From contig NZ_CP021404.1 of the NCBI RefSeq assembly GCF_002504165.1, positions 744,001-808,000 of the forward strand: a stretch of 64,000 bases of DNA. The letters run 5' to 3'. The notes beneath the pieces are model-generated. The model had not been told where the DNA came from. It saw nothing but the letters and a program-made list of their open reading frames with translations, and searched no databases. Each line of letters starts with the position of its first letter. Position 1 is the stretch's first letter. The translations under genes and the position numbers were made by a program. Below, in pieces: positions 1-8,389 of this stretch. The stretch comes from Pacificitalea manganoxidans (lineage in GTDB: Bacteria; Pseudomonadota; Alphaproteobacteria; Rhodobacterales; Rhodobacteraceae).

Positions 1-223
1 GATAGCCCAGATGCAGCACCACGCCCGCCGCCATCAGCGGATAGCTGGCGGGGTTAGGCGCGGGCACGACCAACAGCACCGGCACGGCAAAGATCGCCTG
101 CCCGATGACCACCGCAGCCATCGCCAGATGCTTATCGCGCCCGCCTTTGACCAAGGCGTTCCAACTGGCATGCAGAAGCGCCGCGAGGATCACGGCAAGA
201 AAGACGGTAAGGCTCAACAGCAT
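1..223 (-). CDS. EamA/DMT-family transporter, 3' end beyond window
   Basis: Reading the minus strand from the ATG at 223 gives an uninterrupted frame to the window edge, about 74 codons. It starts MLLSLTVFLAVILAALLHA and continues with SWNALVKGG, which is the typical first helix and following loop of small EamA (drug/metabolite transporter) proteins. Two to three hydrophobic segments are visible. An AGGAG ribosome site lies just upstream of the ATG. The substrate cannot be inferred. The rest of the gene lies before base 1, so the call covers only the N-terminus. Confidence 0.75.
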   Translation of the reverse strand, partial: MLLSLTVFLAVILAALLHASWNALVKGGRDKHLAMAAVVIGQAIFAVPVLLVVPAPNPASYPLMAAGVVLHLGY

Positions 224-340
224 GCTCCTGCTCGAAAACGCGATGGTGGCGCGTTTTCGCAAGCGGCACAACTCCGCCCCGTCAGCTCGGCCCGGCCCGC
301 TGCCGAAGCCGTCGCTGCCGAAGCCGCCGCTGCCGGGGTT

Positions 341-1789
341 TTACTGGGCCGCCAGCACCCCGGCGCGGGCGGTAAAGATCGCGCGGGCCGGATCGACATC
401 GTATTGCGCGACGAACTGCGCGGCATCGCGGGACAGGGTGCGCACGCTGTCGAGGATATGGGTCACCTCCGCCTCGGTCATCAGCACCGAGAAGTTCAGC
501 CGCACGAAGCCCGGTTTCTTCAATTCGTCCCCGGCGAGGATCTCGGCCCTGAGCGCGGTGGCGCTGTCGGCGTCATAGCCCAGCAGACGCAGAACATAGG
601 GGCCGGCGCAGGCACAGCCGCCGCGCGCCTGAATTCCGAACCGGTCCGACAGCATCTTGGTCACCAGTTGCTGATGGATGAAGCCGCCCTGCGGATCGCG
701 GATGCGGAACGAGATGATCGGCAAGCGCTGCGCCTCAGGGTGACCCAGCACCTCGATCTCTGGCGCGTCCTGCCACGCGGCAAGCGCACGGTCGGTCAGC
801 GCGGCGTTGCGCTGGACCATCATTTCGGCGCCGATGTGATCCTTGACGATGACGGCCAGCGCGGCGCGGATGTCGCCGATCACATTCGGGGTGCCGGCCT
901 CCTCCCGGTGCTCGATATCTCCGGCATAGTCGTGATCCTGCGAGGTGACGAACCGCACGGTGCCGCCCCCGGCCCAAGTTGGGCGATCCGTGACCACGAC
1001 ATCCCGGCGCACGATCACCACCCCCGAGGCCCCCGGCCCGCCGATGAATTTATGCGGCGACAGCACCAGTGCGTCGATCTCGGCGCCCTCGGACGGGGTC
1101 ATGGTGATGGGCAGGTAGGGACCGCCGCCCGCGTAATCCCAGACCATCAGCGCGCCCGCGTCCTTTACCCGGCGAGTGAGGGCGCAGACATCCGCAATGA
1201 TGCCGGTGACGTTGGAGGCGGCTGAAAACGCACAGATCACCCGGTCGAAATCGTCCGTATCCGCCAATGCGGCATCCAGCGCGGCGCGGTCCGGCCCGCC
1301 GGCGGCATCCTCGGGCAGTTCGATCACCTGCGCGCCGCATTCGCGCCACGGCAGGATATTGGAGTGATGTTCATAGGGGCCGAGGATCACCTTGACCTGC
1401 CCGTGATCCGCGCCGAGCAATGCCACCAGTCGATTGACCCCCGCCGTCGCGCCGGAGCCTGCAAACACCGTCGCGTAGCGGTCATCGGCGCCGCAATGGA
1501 GGGCGACGGTGGCACGGGCACTGCCGCGCAGGCGGGTCATGTAGCCGCCACAGAACGACGCTTCGGTATGGCTGTTGGCGTAATAGGGCAGCACCCGCTC
1601 CAGCACGAAGCGTTCCACGCAATGCAGCGCCCGGCCCGAGGCGACGTAATCGGCATAGACCAGCGTTTGCGGTCCGAACGGTCCGTCGATCTGCGCGTCC
1701 TTGCCAATCAGATCACGGCCAAGCGTCTGCGGAGCGGGCAGGTCGGCGCGGAACAGGTCCAGTAATGTTTCGGGGGTCGGGGTCGGCAT
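341..1789 (-). CDS. Class V aminotransferase / cysteine desulfurase-like PLP enzyme
   Basis: A 482-residue fold-type I PLP enzyme. The PLP lysine sits in SPHKFIGGPG (about K247), the cofactor aspartate in VWDYAG (about D218), and an RGGCACAGPY motif near 389-398 occupies the place of the catalytic cysteine loop of NifS/SufS-type desulfurases. At 482 residues it is longer than IscS or SufS (about 400). I chose the ATG at 1789 because it begins MPTPTPETLLDLF; the open frame further upstream overlaps the M81 gene and is low-complexity. It is last in an operon with M81 and M19 hydrolases and a flavin monooxygenase, so a catabolic lyase or desulfurase role on a sulfur- or nitrogen-containing small molecule is more likely than Fe-S assembly. 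That role is inference. Confidence 0.8.
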   Translation of the reverse strand: MPTPTPETLLDLFRADLPAPQTLGRDLIGKDAQIDGPFGPQTLVYADYVASGRALHCVERFVLERVLPYYANSHTEASFCGGYMTRLRGSARATVALHCGADDRYATVFAGSGATAGVNRLVALLGADHGQVKVILGPYEHHSNILPWRECGAQVIELPEDAAGGPDRAALDAALADTDDFDRVICAFSAASNVTGIIADVCALTRRVKDAGALMVWDYAGGGPYLPITMTPSEGAEIDALVLSPHKFIGGPGASGVVIVRRDVVVTDRPTWAGGGTVRFVTSQDHDYAGDIEHREEAGTPNVIGDIRAALAVIVKDHIGAEMMVQRNAALTDRALAAWQDAPEIEVLGHPEAQRLPIISFRIRDPQGGFIHQQLVTKMLSDRFGIQARGGCACAGPYVLRLLGYDADSATALRAEILAGDELKKPGFVRLNFSVLMTEAEVTHILDSVRTLSRDAAQFVAQYDVDPARAIFTARAGVLAAQ

Positions 1790-1802
1790 GGGAGGGGTCC
1801 TG

Positions 1803-3245
1803 TCAGGTCTGGAGAAGAGCGGGCGGGGTGGACCGGGCGGTGGTCCCCCCAAAAGGCGGTGCACGGCGGGGCGACGACAGCCCGCCGCTATCGACAAGCA
1901 GCACGCCGCCGGTGGCCAGCGGCGTGTAGGAGGCGCGAAAATGGCCGATGGATTTGATGGCAAGCAGATCGAGCGTCTCGGGCGCGACGCCCATCGCGCG
2001 GAACGCCTCCGCGTCATAGGCCTGCACCCGAAGCGAGGAGACAAGCACGCGGGAACGTCCCAGCGCCAGCACCGCGCCCGGCCCGCCATCGAGCATCTCC
2101 CCCCGCATCATCGCGCCGGAATTGCGGTAGTGGACGGGTTGCAGCCGCTCGACGCGCGCCGCGATCGGGCCTGCTGGTGTGGGGATCTCGACCATGCCGC
2201 CCATGCCCGCCGCTGTGGCGGCAGTGACCAGATTTGGCGCCACGAGAAAGCCGAACCCGAACGCCACCCCCAGCCCGGCCAGATGCGGCAGCAGCGTGGT
2301 TTCCCCGCCGGTGCCGCCGCCGCCGGGATTATCGCCCACATCGGCCAGCACGACCCGTCCGCGCCCCAAGGCCGCGCGCAGCTCCGGCATCACGTCCGCT
2401 GCGCCCGGCACCGCTGCCATCAACGCGTCCTGACGGACCGCGACGGCGCGGCGCATCCGGTCGACGATGGCAGCGGGATCATGGCCCTCGGGCGCGGTGA
2501 TCAGCAGGCTGGTGCCGCGATGGGCGGCGTCCGAGAACGGAAACCCGCCCAGCAGGGTGACATCGGCGACCGCGGCCCCTTCCAGCCGGTCGGTCAGCGC
2601 CGCCAGTTCCGCGAATGGCCCTGCGGTGGTTTCCTGCCGGGGCATCGGCACCTGCACCCCCAGCCCGACATGGCGGGTGCTCAGCCGCCGCGGCGTGAAG
2701 GCCAGATTGACCAGCCGGGCACCGCGGGCGCGGGTGTCGGTATGAGGGTAAAGTTTGCCGCCGATCACGATATCTGCGGCTTCGATCAGCCCCGGTCCGG
2801 GGTTGGCGTGGAAATCGAGCGGCACCGCGATCCGGGTGGCGGGACCGGTGGCGGTGCGCACGGCGCGGGCGATCACCGCTTCGGGATCATCCACCCCTTC
2901 GACCAGCAGCGCCCCGTGCAGCAGCAAAAACAGATGGCTCAGCGGGCCTTGCGCCAAGATTGCGTCAAGGCTGTCGAGCAATTCGCCCAGCAGGGTTTCG
3001 AAGCCCGCGCGCGTCAACGGGCCGCCGGGCAGGGCGGCGGTGCACAGCCCAATCTCCGGCGTGATCCCGCGCCCGGCCAGCGCCGACAGCACCCCGCCCA
3101 TCCAGTTTTCGGTATCCCCGAACGCCGCCGACACATCCGGCCCGCGCATGTAATGGCGGGCCAGAAATTCGTCCCGCGTGACCGGGCGCGGAGCGATGCA
3201 GCTGGCCTCGTGGAACAGTTGCAGAATGGCGGCGCGAGGTGGCAT
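1803..3245 (-). CDS. M81 family metallopeptidase, MlrC-like
   Basis: A 480-residue protein with the M81/MlrC layout. The N-terminal half carries HEASCIAP, LLLHGALLVEG, LDFHANPG and KLYPHTDT, which supply the candidate zinc histidines and acids. The C-terminal MlrC domain carries DVGDNPGGGGTGG and FRASYTPLA. MlrC was named for the last step of microcystin breakdown, but most relatives act on unknown small amides. The start at 3245 overlaps the TGA of the upstream dipeptidase gene (TGATG), so the two are translationally coupled. A longer open frame reaches 3317, but it lies inside that gene and is not needed. Substrate unknown. Confidence 0.85.
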   Translation of the reverse strand: MPPRAAILQLFHEASCIAPRPVTRDEFLARHYMRGPDVSAAFGDTENWMGGVLSALAGRGITPEIGLCTAALPGGPLTRAGFETLLGELLDSLDAILAQGPLSHLFLLLHGALLVEGVDDPEAVIARAVRTATGPATRIAVPLDFHANPGPGLIEAADIVIGGKLYPHTDTRARGARLVNLAFTPRRLSTRHVGLGVQVPMPRQETTAGPFAELAALTDRLEGAAVADVTLLGGFPFSDAAHRGTSLLITAPEGHDPAAIVDRMRRAVAVRQDALMAAVPGAADVMPELRAALGRGRVVLADVGDNPGGGGTGGETTLLPHLAGLGVAFGFGFLVAPNLVTAATAAGMGGMVEIPTPAGPIAARVERLQPVHYRNSGAMMRGEMLDGGPGAVLALGRSRVLVSSLRVQAYDAEAFRAMGVAPETLDLLAIKSIGHFRASYTPLATGGVLLVDSGGLSSPRRAPPFGGTTARSTPPALLQT

Positions 3246-4234
3246 CAGCCCCAGGTTTCGCCGAACAGGCGCATCCAGTTGCCGCCGAGGATCTTTTCGA
3301 TCCGGGCCTCGCTCCACCCACGGGCCTGCATTTCAGCGGTGAGGTTGGGGAATTCCGCGTTGCTGCGGATGCCTTCGGGTTTGCTGATCTTGGCGGAGCC
3401 GAACTCGGTCAGGGTCCGACCGGTGCCCTTGTCACGGTTGGCCCATAGCAGCCACGGGCCGGGGCGCGCGCGGTTGTGATTGAAATCGGTGCCGATGGCG
3501 ACGTGATCCTCGCCTACCAGATCCAGCGTGTGCTCCATCGCGTCGATGACGTCGCGCACGCGGGCGTCATTGCCTGCCGCCAGTCCCGGCGCGAACAGCG
3601 ATGTGCCGATCACACCGCCTTTCTCGGCGCAGGCCTTGAACACCTCGTCGGGTTTGTTGCGGGGCACGTCCTTCAGCGCGCGGGGCAGACAATGGGTGAT
3701 CGCCACCGGCTTGGCCGAATGGGCGATGGTGTCGAGCGACGTCTGAACACCGACATGGCTCAGATCGATGGTGATGCCTGCGGTGTTCATCGCGTCGACG
3801 GCCTCGCGGCCAAAGCCGGTAAGCCCGCTATCGGTCTGTTCCAGATAGCCCGCCCCAAAGAAATTCTGCGTGTTGTAGGTCAACTGCATGATGTTGACGC
3901 CGAGATCCTTGAAAATCCCAAAATAATCGAGCCGGTCTTCGACGGGGGAGGTGTTCTGCCAGCCAAAAATGATGCCGACCTTGCCCTCGGCTTTGGCCCG
4001 CTCGATATCCGCCAAGCTGCGCACGGGCATCGCGATATCGGCGTTCTCCGCCAGCTTCGCCTTCCACATGATGACGTAGTCCATGCCGCCGCGAAATCCC
4101 TCCCACAGCACGGAGGAGGCCGAGATCGCAGTGACGCCGCCCTGTTGCGCCTCCAGCAGGATGTCGCGGTTGAAATCGGAGCATTGCAGCGCGTCGATCA
4201 CCAGCGAACGGGAATGCAGGGATGTGTCGGTCAT
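3245..4234 (-). CDS. Membrane dipeptidase family (M19), variant metal site
   Basis: A 329-residue TIM-barrel protein of the renal dipeptidase family. DLSHVG (H160), AITHC (H181) and AIGTD (D250) match the C-terminal active-site positions. The canonical N-terminal HxD is replaced by LQC in VIDALQCSD (L16, C18), and the bridging glutamate of GVEGGH is replaced by glutamine in FGWQN (Q93). The paralogue at 19282-20280 has the same changes, so this is a subfamily and not decay. There is no signal peptide, so it should act in the cytoplasm. It is coupled to the downstream MlrC-like gene. The substrate may not be a dipeptide. Confidence 0.85.
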   Translation of the reverse strand: MTDTSLHSRSLVIDALQCSDFNRDILLEAQQGGVTAISASSVLWEGFRGGMDYVIMWKAKLAENADIAMPVRSLADIERAKAEGKVGIIFGWQNTSPVEDRLDYFGIFKDLGVNIMQLTYNTQNFFGAGYLEQTDSGLTGFGREAVDAMNTAGITIDLSHVGVQTSLDTIAHSAKPVAITHCLPRALKDVPRNKPDEVFKACAEKGGVIGTSLFAPGLAAGNDARVRDVIDAMEHTLDLVGEDHVAIGTDFNHNRARPGPWLLWANRDKGTGRTLTEFGSAKISKPEGIRSNAEFPNLTAEMQARGWSEARIEKILGGNWMRLFGETWG

Positions 4235-4274
4235 AAGGTGTCCTTGGGGTCAGGCGAGATCGGTTAATTCGGGG

Positions 4275-5705
4275 TCAGGCCGTGGGAACGAGATCGACCG
4301 GAGGCCAGATGTTTTCGTCCATGTCGGGGGTGTTGTAGGCGCGGAACCGGTCCAGATGCTGTGCCGCGTCCTCGGCAAAGAACGACCGGGTGAGCCCGCT
4401 GGCCAAACGCCGCGCGCCTTCGGTCGCGGAGGGGATGCCGGAGGTCACCTTGCCGTGGCTTGGCACGGCGGCATAGGCAAAACACAGCAGCCGCGACAGC
4501 GCAGAACAGGTGCCGGGGGTCTTTTCGGTGAAGGCGAAATCCGGCGCCAGATAGGGGTGCGCGGCCAGAACCGGGTTCATCGCGGCCTTCTCCGGGCCGA
4601 CCACATCGCCCCATGTTCGGATATGCGGCGCGACATGGCTCAGTTCGGGTCGGTCGGCCAGCGCGATGCCAAACCCGGTGGCAAAGATCGCCACATCGGC
4701 CTCAATCACCCCGCGGGGGGTCGTGATGCGCAGCCCGTCGGCGCGGGCCTTGATCGCCTGAATGGCGGCGCCGGCGTGCAGGTGGGCATGGGCGTGCCGG
4801 GCGACCCGCTCCACCGAATGTTTCGGCGGCGGCACCGGAAACCGGTCCCCTTCGTCCATCAGCGCCCATTTGGCGGCGTCAGGAAGCCCGACATAGCCCG
4901 CGGTCATCCCGCGCGAGCCGGTGCCGGTGAATTTGTCGATGACGGGCAGCTTCGGACGCCGCACCAGCAGGTCTAGCCGGGCGCAGCCTGCCTCCAGCGC
5001 CGCCGCCGCGTTGTCCATCGCCGATGCCCCGGCGCCGACCACGACGACGCGTTTGCCGCGCAGGGTGGCCGGGTCGAACATGTCGGCGGAGTGATAGACG
5101 CGGCCCCGAGGCAGCCCGCGCGCGACAGCGGGCAATTGCGGCGCGCCAAGCGCATCGAGCCCCGTCGCGATCACCACGCGGCGCGCATACTGCGTGCCCT
5201 GGGAGGTGCTGAGCCGGAACAGCCGACCTTCGGGCAGGATTTCGGTCACGTCACAATCGTTGAGGACATCCGCGCGGGTCATCCGGCGATACCAGATCAG
5301 GTAGTCCATCCACATCTCGCGCGGGGCGAGGGTCATGGCGTCCCAAGCCTCGGCGCCCCATTGCGCCTCGAACCATGCGCGGAAGGTCAGCGCAGGCACG
5401 CCAAGCGCGGGGCCGGCGGCCTCCTTCACCGTGCGCAGGGTCTCCATCCGCGCATAGGTGATCCACGGGCCCTCGCGGCCCTCTGGCGCGCGGTCAAACA
5501 GGCGGGTATTGCCGATCCCCTCCATCGCCAGCGCGGCATGGGCCACCAGCCCGCACAGCCCCGCGCCGATGATCGCCACATCGAGCACCGCCGCGCCATC
5601 GGGGCCCGGCGTTTCGGGCATCCACGGTTTAGGGGGCAGGTTCAACAGGGTGAATTGTCGGCTGAGTTCAGCCTCCAAAGCGGCAAGGCCGGCAGGCTCG
5701 GTCAT
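4275..5705 (-). CDS. Flavin-containing monooxygenase-like NAD(P)/FAD oxidoreductase
   Basis: A 476-residue protein with two Rossmann dinucleotide motifs: IIGAGLCG (about 46-52) for FAD and VVGAGASAMD (about 223-231) for NAD(P)H. ATGF near the C-terminus is the usual closing motif of the FMO/BVMO superfamily. I do not see a clean Baeyer-Villiger fingerprint, so an N- or S-oxygenase or a related oxidoreductase is the safest reading. It is cytoplasmic. It starts 2 bases after the LysR stop codon and precedes the M19 gene, so it is probably the first catabolic gene of the operon. Confidence 0.8.
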   Translation of the reverse strand: MTEPAGLAALEAELSRQFTLLNLPPKPWMPETPGPDGAAVLDVAIIGAGLCGLVAHAALAMEGIGNTRLFDRAPEGREGPWITYARMETLRTVKEAAGPALGVPALTFRAWFEAQWGAEAWDAMTLAPREMWMDYLIWYRRMTRADVLNDCDVTEILPEGRLFRLSTSQGTQYARRVVIATGLDALGAPQLPAVARGLPRGRVYHSADMFDPATLRGKRVVVVGAGASAMDNAAAALEAGCARLDLLVRRPKLPVIDKFTGTGSRGMTAGYVGLPDAAKWALMDEGDRFPVPPPKHSVERVARHAHAHLHAGAAIQAIKARADGLRITTPRGVIEADVAIFATGFGIALADRPELSHVAPHIRTWGDVVGPEKAAMNPVLAAHPYLAPDFAFTEKTPGTCSALSRLLCFAYAAVPSHGKVTSGIPSATEGARRLASGLTRSFFAEDAAQHLDRFRAYNTPDMDENIWPPVDLVPTA

Positions 5706-5707
5706 GG

Positions 5708-6694
5708 TCAGGTCCTCAGCATCTGCTCGATCCGTTTGAGCAGCGATGCGTCCAGCGGGTCATGGAAAGTGCAATCGGGAATGGTGTCGCGGCATGCGGT
5801 GCGGAAGGCGCCGACAAAGCGCATCTGCGACGGGGCGAACACGCGGTTGGCTTCGCTCAGCAGGCCCCAGAAATAGGGCACGGGCGTTTCCAGCGGCAGG
5901 ATGGTCACGCCATCGACAGGGATGCCGAACGCGGTTACCGGATCGACGATCGCCGCGCCCAGCCCGGAGCGGGCCACCATGATGGCGTTCAGCGACGAGT
6001 TCGTCGAAAGCTCCCGCGCGGGGGCGATGCCCTGTTCGCCCAAGGCGACGTCAATGGCGTGACGGATGCGGAAGGCGTTGCCGACGGTGATCAACCGGGT
6101 GTTGGCGAACACCGATAGCGGCAGCGGTCGATCATGATGCGCACGGGCCAGCGGTGTGTCACTCGCGACCACGGCCACCAGACGGGATTCGCAGATCACA
6201 TGGCGCGCAAGGCCCAGATGCTCCATCGGAAACGCCGCGATGCCCAGATCGGCGGTGCGGTTGCGCAGGGCGCGCACCACATATTCCGCGTTCATCGTCT
6301 GCAGGTTCACATAGTCCGGCAGATCGGCACCGAGCGCTTCGAGCGCGGGGCCGATCAAGCCACCGGCCATTGCGGGCGTGGCGGCGATGTCGATGGCGGG
6401 CAGGCGGTCCTCGCGGATCGCGTCGGCATGATCGCGGATCTGGCGCAGACCGGAAATCAGGCGGTGCACTTCCTCGTAGAAGCGCAGGCCCCGGTCGGTG
6501 GGAGAGATGCGCGGCCCGTTGCGGTGAAACAGCTGAAACCCGACATCCGCTTCCAGATCCTTGACCAGTCGCGTGACCGTCGGCTGGCCAATTCCAAGCT
6601 GCCGCGCCGCGCCCGTCATGGAGCCGCAGGACATGGCCGCCTGAAACGCCTCCAGGCTGCGGACATCGAAAATCTTATCATTCTCTCTTGACAT
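5708..6694 (-). CDS. LysR-family transcriptional regulator
   Basis: About 328 residues with an N-terminal winged helix-turn-helix (AARQLGIGQPTVTRLVKDLE) and a periplasmic-binding-like effector domain. The frame is open to an ATG at 6724, but the ATG at 6694 (MSRENDKIFDVRSLEAF) gives the usual short lead to the HTH; neither start has a strong ribosome site. It is first in the minus-strand operon with the monooxygenase, dipeptidase, MlrC-like and aminotransferase genes, and diverges from the TRAP transporter operon. It most likely controls both from the shared 121-bp region. Confidence 0.88.
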   Translation of the reverse strand: MSRENDKIFDVRSLEAFQAAMSCGSMTGAARQLGIGQPTVTRLVKDLEADVGFQLFHRNGPRISPTDRGLRFYEEVHRLISGLRQIRDHADAIREDRLPAIDIAATPAMAGGLIGPALEALGADLPDYVNLQTMNAEYVVRALRNRTADLGIAAFPMEHLGLARHVICESRLVAVVASDTPLARAHHDRPLPLSVFANTRLITVGNAFRIRHAIDVALGEQGIAPARELSTNSSLNAIMVARSGLGAAIVDPVTAFGIPVDGVTILPLETPVPYFWGLLSEANRVFAPSQMRFVGAFRTACRDTIPDCTFHDPLDASLLKRIEQMLRT

Positions 6695-6815
6695 AATGGG
6701 GTAACTATCATCCAGTTTGCACATAGTAGCAAGCCCAGAATACCGGGATTGCAGGATAGCAGGATTTTACGGCGGACGGCCCGCTTGGGTCGCGTCACGC
6801 CACAGGAGTAACGCC
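6695..6815. promoter_or_regulatory. Divergent control region between LysR and TRAP operons
   Basis: A 121-bp region between the LysR gene and the TRAP binding-protein gene. It is more AT-rich than the flanks and contains a direct repeat GCAGGAT at 6751-6757 and 6759-6765, plus ATAG/CTAT half-sites near 6710-6727 that could serve as LysR contacts. AGGAG at 6804-6808 is the ribosome site for the TRAP gene. The exact operator and promoters cannot be fixed by eye. Confidence 0.45.
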
Positions 6816-7811
6816 ATGTCCCTTTATACCCGTCTTGCCGGTGCCACCGTGCTTGTTGCCGCTGCCTTCCCGGCCTCCGCCGATACCTGGCGGCTGAGTT
6901 CGATGATGACGCCCGACAGTTTCGAGGGGCAGGCCTACCAGAAGTTCGCGGATCTGGTCGAAGAGTATACCGACGGCGACATCGATGTGCGGATCTACCC
7001 TAACGAGCAGATCGGCTCGATGGATTCGGTGGTCGAGCAGCTTTCCCAGAACGTCATCCAGCTTGCTCCGTCGGGTATCTCGTTCATGTCGCGCTGGGAG
7101 GAGGGCATCACCTACGCCGCCGCGCCGTTCCTGTTCGACGATTACGACCACTGGTCGAATTTCGTGAATGGGGAGCTGTTCCAGTCTTGGCTGGAGACGG
7201 TGGAGGAGGAGGCCAATATCGCCATCCTCGGCAATATTCCCGACATGCCGCGCGGCACCTTCCGGACGCTTCTGTCGGAAACGCCAATCGAGACTGCCGA
7301 CGACATCGAAGGTCTGAAGATCCGCCAGTATCAAAACGACCTGATTATTGACGCATGGACCCATCTGGGCGCCGAAGTGCGGGTGCTGCCGTGGGGCGAG
7401 GTCTATGACGGTGTGAACCGGGGTATCGTCAGCGCCGTGACCTCCCCGGCCGAGGCGATCATGTCGATGCGCTTCTACGAGGTCGCGCCGAACATCATCC
7501 GCACCGACGAATATCCGCAGGCCGTGTCTTGGATGATGAATGTCAATGCGTGGAACGCGCTGACGCCCGAGCAGCAGGACGCGATGAGCCGCGCCCATGC
7601 CGAAGCCGCAGCCTATGGGCGCGAATTGCTGGATGAGGCCGCCGCCACGCTGAAGGCCGATCTGGAAGCCGAAGAGGGCGTGAACGTCAATTTCGACTTC
7701 GACAACGGTCCGCTCGTCGCGAAAATGCAGGAATTCTACAGCGCTCGCGAAGCGGCGGGGGAACTGCCCGAAGGGCTCGTCGCCGCTGTGGATGCCGCGC
7801 GGACCGAGTGA
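6816..7811 (+). CDS. TRAP transporter substrate-binding protein (DctP family)
   Basis: A 331-residue periplasmic binding protein. The Sec signal peptide (LAGATVLVAAAFPASA, cleavage near residue 22) is followed by DctP-family sequence including YPNEQIGSMDSVVEQL and GLKIRQYQN, the latter around the conserved ligand-carboxylate arginine, so an organic acid is the likely ligand. The ATG at 6816 follows an AGGAG site at 6804-6808; the longer open frame from 6717 runs through the control region and is not used. It is first in an operon with the small and large permeases. Confidence 0.92.
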   Translation: MSLYTRLAGATVLVAAAFPASADTWRLSSMMTPDSFEGQAYQKFADLVEEYTDGDIDVRIYPNEQIGSMDSVVEQLSQNVIQLAPSGISFMSRWEEGITYAAAPFLFDDYDHWSNFVNGELFQSWLETVEEEANIAILGNIPDMPRGTFRTLLSETPIETADDIEGLKIRQYQNDLIIDAWTHLGAEVRVLPWGEVYDGVNRGIVSAVTSPAEAIMSMRFYEVAPNIIRTDEYPQAVSWMMNVNAWNALTPEQQDAMSRAHAEAAAYGRELLDEAAATLKADLEAEEGVNVNFDFDNGPLVAKMQEFYSAREAAGELPEGLVAAVDAARTE

Positions 7812-7816
7812 TCTGA

Positions 7817-8389
7817 ATGCCGCAAGCGCCACGCCCGGATGACGCTGTGATCGGTCCGCCGCGACCGATCCGGCATCTGCACCAGTTGCTCGACGGGGTT
7901 TCATTCGCCTTCAAGATAGCAATCACACTGTGTCTGGCCGTGATGGTGGCGCTGAACCTGTTCAACGTCATCTCGCGGTCCGTGCTGGGCGTGGCCTATG
8001 GCTGGATCTTCAGCTGGACGATGCTGCTTTTCGTCTGGATGCTGCTGCTGGGGCTCTTCGTGTTTATCCGCGACCGCCGCGACGTGGTGGTCGATGTATT
8101 CATGACGCGCCTGCCGGGGATGCCCCGGCGGATTGCGGGGCTGTTCGCCTGTGGTGTGGGCGTCGCGGTCATGTTGGCGATCCTGCGGGGCGCGCCCACA
8201 TTGCTAAAGCTGCAAACCGCGCCGATGGATTCGATTGATCTGCCGATCTACGTCCGCTCGATGCCCCTGTTCATCTCGGCGGTGCTGGTGTTGCTGCATT
8301 TCCTGCTGGATTTCGTGGCCATTGCGTTTGGCTGGTCGCAAGCCTTCCCCCGGACCGAAGAGCCGGTCGAAGTGGGAGCCGTCGAATGA
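7817..8389 (+). CDS. TRAP transporter small permease (DctQ family)
   Basis: A 190-residue inner-membrane protein with four predicted helices (roughly residues 30-55, 62-85, 100-120 and 140-160), the standard DctQ topology. It contains WIFSWTMLLFVWMLLLG, the typical second-helix region. It starts 5 bases after the binding-protein stop, and its own stop overlaps the large-permease start (ATGA). It is the accessory membrane subunit that joins the large permease to form the Na+-driven importer. Confidence 0.92.
   Translation: MPQAPRPDDAVIGPPRPIRHLHQLLDGVSFAFKIAITLCLAVMVALNLFNVISRSVLGVAYGWIFSWTMLLFVWMLLLGLFVFIRDRRDVVVDVFMTRLPGMPRRIAGLFACGVGVAVMLAILRGAPTLLKLQTAPMDSIDLPIYVRSMPLFISAVLVLLHFLLDFVAIAFGWSQAFPRTEEPVEVGAVE

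Noticed and set aside
1790-2089. N-terminal extension of the class V aminotransferase
   Set aside because: The extra 100 residues overlap the M81 gene in another frame and are low-complexity and arginine-rich; the ATG at 1789 gives a normal start.
1701-3479. 592-codon open frame on the plus strand
   Set aside because: It lies opposite the MlrC-like gene, has composition typical of the antisense of a high-GC gene, matches no family and has no start signal. The same applies to other long antisense frames such as 28668-30047, 10916-12634 and 55390-57051.
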